This document shows positions 57,736-64,000 of a stretch of 64,000 bases of DNA, in pieces. The position numbers were made by a program, and so were the translations under genes. Every line of letters begins with the position of its first letter. Within the stretch, counting starts at the first letter, position 1. Source of the DNA: Longispora sp040681875 (GTDB lineage: Bacteria > Actinomycetota > Actinomycetes > Mycobacteriales > Micromonosporaceae); assembly GCF_040681875.1 (NCBI RefSeq), contig NZ_JBFAZP010000001.1, forward strand, positions 873,601 to 937,600, written 5' to 3'. The notes beneath the pieces are model-generated. The model did no database searches and was not told the origin of the DNA. It saw only the letters and a list, made by a program, of their open reading frames with translations.

Positions 57736-57822
57736 GGCGGGTCGCCCTCGACATCCCTTGGGCAGGGCCGCCTTCGACAACCGTTGAGGTGGGCCGCCCT
57801 CGACGTCCGTTGAGGCCGGGCC
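57721..57822. repeat. 26-bp tandem repeat x4 including the S41 stop codon
   Basis: Copies start at 57721, 57747, 57773 and 57799 (CTCGACACCCGTTGAGGCGG followed by GTCGCC). The first copy contains the last codons and the TGA of the S41 gene, and GTTGAGG recurs in copies 3 and 4. Confidence 0.9.
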
Positions 57823-57935
57823 GATCCGTGTGCGAGGCCCCGTCGTGACGCCTTCGTTTCCGCCCGGGAGCAGGCGTGGCGCCCCTCAGACTCGGCTCGG
57901 CGGGTCCGGCCGTCGGGGAGGTGCATGCTGAGCGG

Positions 57936-58041
57936 GTGGAGCAGCCCGCATTCGACGCGCGACCGCACTGGCGGCGTACCGGCAACGCGCACTTCCCCGT
58001 CGCGGCCCGCGTCGACGGCCGGTGGTGGGTCCTCAGGGTCA
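57936..58041 (+). pseudogene. Fragment of an unknown actinobacterial protein
   Basis: A GTG at 57936 begins VEQPAFDARPHWRRTGNAHF followed by PVAARVDGRWWVLRVN, a dense protein-like stretch. After LRVN the sequence loses its protein character, and the frame then runs into the HNH gene. It is probably the start of a gene that was truncated by loss of everything after about 35 codons. I recall the pattern of such N-termini from proteins of unknown function, but cannot name the family. Confidence 0.4.
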
Positions 58042-58120
58042 ACACTGAGCGCCTGCCGGGTACCCATCACACCGGGGAGTCTCGCCATCTAGAAGCGCTG
58101 GCCAGCGGTAGCATCGTCCG

Positions 58121-58675
58121 ATGCCTGCTGGACGGCCGCCCATCCCCGCCGAGCTCAAGCGCCGCGTTCTCATGGAAGCCGGCCACCGGTGCGCGATCCC
58201 GACCTGCCGGAACCACCCCGTCCAGATCGACCACATCGACGACTGGTCCCGGGTCGCGGAACACCGGTTCGACAACCTTCTAGCCCTGTGCGGCGTCTGC
58301 CACGACCGCAAGGGGAACGGCCCCGGCCAGATCGACCGCAAATCCCTGATCGGCTACAAGGGCAACCTAGGAACCGTCACCCGGCTCTACAGCGACATGG
58401 AGCGCCGGATCCTGGAAGATTTCGCCCAACGCAGGCACGACGGCAAGCCCTTCGGCGAGATCGAGCTGCCGTACCTCATGGACTTCATGGTTGCCCACCT
58501 CCGCCGCGATGGTCTGCTTCACATCGTCCGCCAGTCCGTGGGGATAGTTTTCGCGGGCGAATCGCCCACGGGCTACGCGCTCACAGAGGCGGGCGAGGCG
58601 TTCGTCGACGCGATGCTCGCCGCAGAGCCCGTCGGCAAGTACTTCGAGGGCGCCGACATTCCCGAGTACCCCTAG
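58121..58675 (+). CDS. HNH nuclease with C-terminal winged-helix-like domain
   Basis: ATG at 58121. The 184-residue protein has an HNH core (about 12-65: LKRRVLMEAGHRCAIPTCRN, then VQIDHIDDWSRVAEHRFDNLLALCGVCHDRK) with the Cys pairs that bind structural zinc and the H-N-H residues in DH and FDNL...C..CH. The C-terminal part (about 115-184, IELPYLMDFMVAHLRRDGLLH) resembles a winged helix, which may give DNA sequence or partner specificity. Stand-alone HNH nucleases of this type are often defence or mobile-element enzymes; the CRISPR locus 970 bases away could be part of the same defence-rich region. Confidence 0.85.
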   Translation: MPAGRPPIPAELKRRVLMEAGHRCAIPTCRNHPVQIDHIDDWSRVAEHRFDNLLALCGVCHDRKGNGPGQIDRKSLIGYKGNLGTVTRLYSDMERRILEDFAQRRHDGKPFGEIELPYLMDFMVAHLRRDGLLHIVRQSVGIVFAGESPTGYALTEAGEAFVDAMLAAEPVGKYFEGADIPEYP

Positions 58676-58755
58676 ATTGGCCCCGACTCACGAGCGGGCA
58701 CTTCAGGGCAGAGGTGCTGTCGGAGCCCGAACCGTGCACTGCGGTGATCTACCAG

Positions 58756-59361
58756 CTAGTCCTGGCGCACAGGCGCGTCCACCGTCCGGCCAGCCTGGTA
58801 GATCGCGTACTGGAGTTCTCTCGCCGCGTCGACCGCGGGGCCGAACGCGATCGTGTAAGGGCCCTCGGTGAATGTGTCCGTTCGCGGGTCGTAACCGCCG
58901 CCCCACATCCGACGTGCCGCCTCAACCTCGTCGACGCCCTCGGCCCGCATCAACTCCTTCTGCAGAACGCCCTTGCCACGGGCGTACTCGTCGAAGTGCG
59001 CCATCATGTCCCGCACCTCCCGTGCACCGGGTACCGCCGCCTCGAATGCGCCGATCGCGTCGGTCAGCGCGTCCACCACAGCAGCGGGTACGTCCTTTTC
59101 CGTGATCGCGCGAAGCTGCATCTTCGCGGCCTGATGCAGGTCACGCAGCTGGGCCGCTGCCTGCCGCGCGTAGATCTGCTGCTCGGTACCGCTGGCCGCC
59201 CGGGCATCACGAACCAGGACCTGCAGCGTCCACCAGGCCCACTGACCCTGGGACACGGCGACAGCGTGCGGGTTGTGCGCCGGCGACCAGGGCTCTTGCT
59301 GGATTTCGAGATCTGTCACCGGACAAGTATCGGGCCAACTGCACAGGGCCGTCTCTGCCAT
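58756..59361 (-). CDS. Hypothetical protein
   Basis: The ATG at 59361, near GGGGGCGGAA, is the tentative start; a GTG at 59319 (VTDLEIQQEPWSP) is also possible. The 201-residue protein is helical and charged, with QWAWWTLQVLVRDARAASG, RDLHQAAKMQLRAITEK, REVRDMMAHFDEYARGKG, LMRAEGVDEVEAARRMWGGG and FTEGPYTIAFGPAVDAARELQYAIYQAG. There is no signal peptide or membrane segment. I do not recognise a family. Its base composition is slightly less GC-biased than its neighbours, as is that of the HNH gene, so the two may have been acquired together. Confidence 0.65.
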   Translation of the reverse strand: MAETALCSWPDTCPVTDLEIQQEPWSPAHNPHAVAVSQGQWAWWTLQVLVRDARAASGTEQQIYARQAAAQLRDLHQAAKMQLRAITEKDVPAAVVDALTDAIGAFEAAVPGAREVRDMMAHFDEYARGKGVLQKELMRAEGVDEVEAARRMWGGGYDPRTDTFTEGPYTIAFGPAVDAARELQYAIYQAGRTVDAPVRQD

Positions 59362-59644
59362 TTCCGCCCCCGGCCTCCCGAAAATTTCTACGGAGTGCCG
59401 TGTCTGCTGGCGCACGATTGAGCCGGGGAAGCCTCAATCATCTTCTCCGTAGGATTCCAGGACAGATGGACGTTCGACGCCGTGACCTGCGAAAACACGT
59501 TCTCTTGCGCCGGCTTCAAGCGCCATTTCGGCCGGTGTTGCTCCGTTGTTGCTCCGCCGTATCGCTAGCTAGCTTGGTTCGCGATAGCGCCGGCTTAGGC
59601 ACGCGGAAAGAGGCCGAGCACTCGGTACCGCTTGATGGTGTGAA

Positions 59645-62600
59645 CCGATTTCCTCCACCCGCGCGGAGAGCCGTCAAGGGTCGCCTGATCGAGGCGCCAC
59701 AGGTACGGTTCACCTCCGCCTGCGCGGAGAGCGGCCCTGCGCGTCCGAGCGGCGGCGCCCCCCGGACGGTTCACCTCCGCCTGCGCAGAGCGGACCCGCT
59801 CCGTGTCGTATCGCATGGTGGCCAGCGGTCGGCCTCGGCGAGCACGTCGGCGAGCGGTTCACCTCCCCCTGCGCGGAGAGCGGACGTCCCACGTGGCCGC
59901 GTAGGACTCGGCCGACGGTTCACCTCCGCCTGCGCGGAGAGCGGTTCGCGCCGGCCTTCTCGGCCTGGTGCAGCAGCGGTTGACCTCCGCCTGCGCGGAG
60001 AGCGGCTGCTGTACCTGCCCCACCCCGGCGATGACTCCGGTTCACCTCCGCCTGCGCGGAGAGCGGCCGCTGATCGCAGCCATGGCGGGCGGGGCTGGCG
60101 GTTCACCTCCGCCTGCGCGGAGAGCGGCCGGTCGGGTTCGACGAGCGCCACCGGTCCGGCGGTTCACCTCCGCCTGCGCGGAGAGCGGCGCGCCGGCACC
60201 GTGGCCAGTGCAACGTCCAACGGTTCACCTCCGCCTGCGCGGAGAGCGGCCGGCGGTGGCCGTCGACATTTCCGGGATCGACGGTTCACCTCCGCCTGCG
60301 CGGAGAGCGGTCCAGGGAGGTGTTCAGCGCCTCGGTGCGCGCCGGTTCACCTCCGCCTGCGCGGAGAGCGGCCCGTAGCGGCTCCGGCCGGTCGACAGCT
60401 TTCCGGTTCACCTCCGCCTGCGCGGAGAGCGGCCGTCGGAGTCACTCGGCAGGACCCACATCGGCGGTTCACCTCCGCCTGCGCGGAGAGCGGTGGGTGA
60501 TCTGCTCGCGCACCGCGGCCTGGGCCGGTTCACCTCCGCCTGCGCGGAGAGCGGTCGTCGCCGGTCACGTTGACCACGTTGTTCGACGGTTCACCTCCGC
60601 CTGCGCGGAGAGCGGCCTCCGGCGGCCTGGTCGCGCATCAGCCCGTACGGTTCACCTCCGCCTGCGCGGAGAGCGGGCTGGTGACGCGCGTACTGCTCCA
60701 TCGGGTTCCGGTTCACCTCCGCCTGCGCGGAGAGCGGCACCGCTACTCCGCTGCGGCGGGGGTGGACTTCGGTTCACCTCCGCCTGCGCGGAGAGCGGGT
60801 CGAAGCCTCCCGCGCCGCCGAAGCGTCGAGCGGTTCACCTCCGCCTGCGCGAAGAGCGGTCATCGCGGCCAAGTACTCCACGTATGTGGGGCGGTTCACC
60901 TCCGCCTGCGCGGAGAGCGGCGCTTCATCTCCCTCGAGCCGCGCCCCAGCTCCGGTTCACCTCCGCCTGCGCGGAGAGCGGTCGCCGAGATCGCGGTGGA
61001 ACTCCTCTCGCCACGGTTCACCTCCGCCTGCGCGGAGAGCGGTCAGCGACCGTCGTGCACGCGTTGAGCGGCAGCGGTTCACCTCCGCCTGCGCGGAGAG
61101 CGGTCGTTGACGTCGCCCCCGGCGTCGTTGACGAGCGGTTCACCTCCGCCTGCGCGGAGAGCGGGGCCGCGCATCTGCTCGCCGATCACGGTCTGGCGGT
61201 TCACCTCCGCCTGCGCGGAGAGCGGTGGGAGAGGTCGCCTGACATGGGAGAGACCTACGGTTCACCTCCGCCTGCGCGGAGAGCGGGAATCAGGGGCAGA
61301 AATGGGCAACGTAGATGACGGTTCACCTCCGCCTGCGCGGAGAGCGGTTATCTCGCCTCAACCTGGCCGCGAGCTGCACCGGTTCACCTCCGCCTGCGCG
61401 GAGAGCGGTGACTGGTAGGGAGCGCCAACCAGCCCAGTTTCGGTTCACCTCCGCCTGCGCGGAGAGCGGAACAGCGCGCGGCCCGGGAGTTCCCGTTCGT
61501 CCGGTTCACCTCCGCCTGCGCGGAGAGCGGCCCAGAATCGCGACGACCCGCGGGCCGTTGGACGGTTCACCTCCGCCTGCGCGGAGAGCGGGCCACCAGC
61601 GCCGGAACGATGACGCACAACGTCGGTTCACCTCCGCCTGCGCGGAGAGCGGAGACCTGTACGCCCGGCTCAAGGCAGAGGACCCGGTTCACCTCCGCCT
61701 GCGCGGAGAGCGGGCGTCGGGGGACTACTCGGTGCGCGAGGCCGCCGGTTCACCTCCGCCTGCGCGGAGAGCGGCCGATGGTCGACCAGTTCACGGTCGC
61801 CGGGTCCGGTTCACCTCCGCCAGCGCGGAGAGCGGGCGCCGTAGTCCATGCCGAGCCGGGCGGGGTACGGTTCACCTCCGCCTGCGCGGAGAGCGGCAGA
61901 TGCGGGCCTGGCCGATGCACAGTCCGAGCGGTTCACCTCCGCCTGCGCGGAGAGCGGGCATCAGCTCGATGCGGTAGTCCACGATGCTCCGGTTCACCTC
62001 CGCCTGCGCGGAGAGCGGAGCGGCGCGGCGCGGGATAGTGGACGGGTGCACGGTTCACCTCCGCCTGCGCGGAGAGCGGTCGCGACGTGAGGAGGCACCG
62101 ATGTCCCTGACCGGTTCACCTCCGCCTGCGCGGAGAGCGGGCGAGGACCGCCGCCAACTGCGCCCGGATCGCCGGTTCACCTCCGCCTGCGCGGAGAGCG
62201 GGCGCCATCGAACGCGCGATCCGCCGCTGGAAGCGGTTCACCTCCGCCTGCGCGGAGAGCGGCGCTCCAGCGTCAGATCCGGGACCGGGACCGGCGGTTC
62301 ACCTCCGCCTGCGCGGAGAGCGGCTGGTTGCGGCCGAAAGCTGAGGTGACTATGGCGGTTCACCTCCGCCTGCGCGGAGAGCGGGCACCGGCCAGGTTCT
62401 CAGCCACCGGTGCCTCCGGTTCACCTCCGCCTGCGCGGAGAGCGGCTCAATGATGGTCGCGATGTTGTCGGAAACCTCCGGTTCACCTCCGCCTGCGCGG
62501 AGAGCGGCCAGACGTATCGGAACCTCGGTACGGCCATGTCGGTTCACCTCCGCCTGCGCGGAGAGCGGACCTTCGGGCCCCGGTTCGGGTTCGGCGCGGG

Positions 62601-63484
62601 CGGTTCACCTCCGCCTGCGCGGAGAGCGGCGTGTGCGAGGCTCTGCGCCCCGACACCGATCCGGTTCACCTCCGCCTGCGCGGAGAGCGGGCGGCGACCC
62701 GTACCCGTGCCTCGCGGCTGATCGGTTCACCTCCGCCTGCGCGGAGAGCGGTCCAGCCAGGCGCTCGGCACCGCGGCGAACTTCGGTTCACCTCCGCCTG
62801 CGCGGAGAGCGGCACGAGGCCCGCCGGGCCGATCTGCTCCGCCGCCGGTTCACCTCCGCCTGCGCGGAGAGCGGCGTTAGCCCATGAGATGGGCTAACGG
62901 CCGCTACGGTTCACCTCCGCCTGCGCGGAGAGCGGCCTGACCCCCTTCGCGCATGGTGCCGGCCGGGCGGTTCACCTCCGCCTGCGCGGAGAGCGGGGAG
63001 TCGGAACCGGCGTACCGTCGGCGACAAGCGGTTCACCTCCGCCTGCGCGGAGAGCGGTGCTGCTCGGCGGTGGCCAGTTCGGCATGGAGCGGTTCACCTC
63101 CGCCTGCGCGGAGAGCGGCACATGCGCGTCAACGACCTGGACGGCTGGACCGGTTCACCTCCGCCTGCGCGGAGAGCGGGCCTTCGTGACGGTCTTGTGG
63201 TCCTGACCAGCCGGTTCACCTCCGCCTGCGCGGAGAGCGGATGAGCGTCAGCGCGCGGTCGTGGACCGCGAACGGTTCACCTCCGCCTGCGCGGAGAGCG
63301 GGCAGACACCCAGCCTGCCGAGTCCTCCAGCGCCGGTTCACCTCCGCCTGCGCGGAGAGCGGAGCCGAGGCCACCACCCTCCACAGAAGGGTTTCGGTTC
63401 ACCTCCGCCTGCGCGGAGAGCGGAGCGCGGCGAGCCCGAGCGGGCCGAGCGAGTCCGGTTCACCTCCGCCTGCGCGGAGAGCGG
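59645..63484 (-). CRISPR. Type I-E CRISPR array, about 63 repeats and 62 spacers
   Basis: A 29-base repeat (on the plus strand it starts CGGTTCACC, has arms CTCCGC/GCGGAG around CTGC, and ends AGAGCGG) recurs every 61 bases with 32-base spacers, from 59706 to 63456. There is a degenerate copy at 59645 with seven mismatches and one with a 2-base deletion at 59767. Comparison with the E. coli I-E repeat puts the crRNA on the minus strand, with 5' handle GTGAACCG. The leader end is therefore next to cas2 and the oldest spacers are near 59.7 kb. Two spacers are 33 bases and one gap between repeats is 61 bases. Confidence 0.98.
62875..62899. other. Self-complementary spacer
   Basis: Inside the spacer after the repeat at 62846, CGTTAGCCCAT (62875-62885) and ATGGGCTAACG (62889-62899) are perfect 11-base arms with a 3-base loop. 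The spacer was probably taken from a hairpin or terminator of an invader. Confidence 0.85.
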
Positions 63485-63502
63485 GCTTTTTGACCTGGGC
63501 TT

Positions 63503-63817
63503 TTAGAAGTCCGTTATCGATTCTTTACCTGCCTCGGGTTCGAATGCGATGAGGGTGAGGCCGTCGAGGTCGAGGGGTCTACGGCGGCGGGTTCCGGCGA
63601 TGTCGATAGTGAATCCTTGTTCGTTGTTGGTGGGGTGGACGAGTACGGCGGTGCCGTCTGCGATGGATGCCCTGACGGCGTCCCAGAGTTCGTCTCGGAC
63701 TTTGGCGGAGACGGTGCCGACGTAGAGCTGGGGTGTGACTTCCAGTAGCCAGCGGGTGAGTGCGCCGCGGACGTGTGGCGGGACTGCTGTGACGGAGATG
63801 GTGATCATGGACGCCAT
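63503..63817 (-). CDS. cas2: CRISPR-associated protein Cas2, type I-E
   Basis: The 104-residue protein has the Cas2e form: MITISVTAVPPHVRGALTRWL (beta1 and helix), then VSAKVRDELWDAVRASIADGTAVLVHPTNNEQGFTIDIAGTRRR and the C-terminal strand LTLIAFEP. It forms the core dimer of the Cas1-Cas2 integrase that inserts new spacers at the leader end of the array. The start at 63817 is one base from the cas1 stop, so the two are co-translated. The stop codon is only 18 bases from the first CRISPR repeat. Confidence 0.95.
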   Translation of the reverse strand: MASMITISVTAVPPHVRGALTRWLLEVTPQLYVGTVSAKVRDELWDAVRASIADGTAVLVHPTNNEQGFTIDIAGTRRRRPLDLDGLTLIAFEPEAGKESITDF

Positions 63818-63818
63818 G

Positions 63819-64000
63819 TCAGGGGTTGTCCTGGCCGTTGGCGTAGTTGACGCCTGCGGGGAGGACTCCGGCGATGGGGTCCCATAGGTGGACCATGTGT
63901 TCGTCGGGACTGCACCCGGTTTGGTTGACTCCTTGATCTGTGAGGATCTTGGTCCTCCTGGAAGGATGTCTTCGTGCCGAAAGCTTTCCCGCCCGAGTTC
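63819..64000 (-). CDS. cas1: CRISPR-associated endonuclease Cas1, type I-E, C-terminal end
   Basis: Sixty codons are visible up to the window edge. The C-terminal part PDEHMVHLWDPIAGVLPAGV, then NYANGQDNP, is the usual end of actinobacterial Cas1e (L-W-D-P...G-V-N-Y-A). Cas1 cuts the leader-repeat junction and inserts spacers with Cas2. The segment before it (near 63960-64000) is less like Cas1 in this frame, whereas another frame reads GRESFRHEDILPG, so a frameshift near 63960 is possible. The rest of the cas operon should lie to the right of the window. Confidence 0.75.
   Translation of the reverse strand, partial: TRAGKLSARRHPSRRTKILTDQGVNQTGCSPDEHMVHLWDPIAGVLPAGVNYANGQDNP

Noticed and set aside
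58121..59361. HNH gene and its neighbour as a toxin-antitoxin or novel defence pair
   Set aside because: They are on opposite strands (convergent), and the second protein has no recognisable domain, so there is no support beyond nearness to the CRISPR array.
59400..63552. Long open frames with repeating SPPPARRA and FTSACAESG peptides
   Set aside because: They are translations of the CRISPR repeat read in different frames. A 61-base period keeps no single frame meaningful and no ribosome sites are present.
63525..63560. tRNA-like GGTTCGAAT motif
   Set aside because: It lies inside cas2 and there is no acceptor stem or anticodon arm around it. No tRNA was found elsewhere in the window by eye.

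Overview
The window looks like chromosomal DNA of a high-GC Gram-positive bacterium (Actinomycetota). The evidence is very high GC in third codon positions, frequent GTG starts, GTGA/ATGA start-stop overlaps, ANTAR and SigB/SigF-type regulators, Ala/Pro/Thr-rich secreted proteins, and an actinobacterial-style type I-E CRISPR repeat. A Micromonosporales-like filamentous actinomycete is plausible, but family-level placement is inference. No rRNA or tRNA gene was recognised, and no insertion sequence, prophage or plasmid gene was seen apart from the CRISPR locus.

Layout. 1-4.7 kb holds small enzymes and fold-level orphans (VOC, cupin, NIPSNAP, alpha/beta hydrolase, CoA-binding). 5-7.1 kb is a secreted M4 metalloprotease with a P-domain and a Crp-like palindrome at its predicted transcription start. 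7.3-11.1 kb carries Pth2, a DHCW cupin, and a response regulator/histidine kinase/VOC operon. 11.3-13.6 kb has MgtC and a trypsin-PKD protease. 13.8-17.4 kb holds a fatty-acid desaturase, two GAF-ANTAR antiterminator proteins and a SigB/F-type sigma factor. 17.6-22.9 kb has a second trypsin-like protease, a LysR regulator, a lipoprotein, and an alanyl-tRNA-synthetase-like protein preceded by a possible Ala-rich leader peptide. 23.2-24 kb is a GDT1-type manganese exporter under a yybP-ykoY riboswitch. 24-35 kb has small lipoproteins, a PadR/membrane pair, hydrolases, an AraC/NmrA divergent pair and much repeat-filled intergenic DNA. 35-44 kb has a WG-repeat protein, metE under a cobalamin riboswitch, DUF402, a cold-shock protein and a large subtilase with two P-domains. 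44-54 kb has a zinc protease-like protein, an HhH protein, a P-loop kinase, an RpiR/SIS pair, a phosphotransferase, an ABC exporter, a one-domain ion channel, a LamG protein, and a LuxR-type regulator translationally coupled to a 50-residue exported peptide. 54-59.4 kb has an MMPL transporter, a damaged S41 peptidase, an HNH nuclease and an unknown protein. 59.6-64 kb is a type I-E CRISPR array of about 63 repeats with cas2 and the 3' end of cas1.

Themes. Four secreted proteases (M4, two S1, S8) and other exported proteins fit a saprophytic life style. The M4 protease and the subtilase end in the same P-domain module. RNA control is well represented: Mn2+ and B12 riboswitches, a possible attenuation leader before the AlaRS-like gene, and a hairpin with a U-run before the cold-shock gene. 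Many intergenic gaps are filled by tandem repeats with 7-41 bp units, several of which contain or run into the stop codon of the neighbouring gene. The least conventional parts of the window are the AlaRS-like gene with its leader, the LuxR/peptide pair with two identical operator-like palindromes, the histidine kinase with an altered ATP-binding domain, and the unusual details of the CRISPR array.
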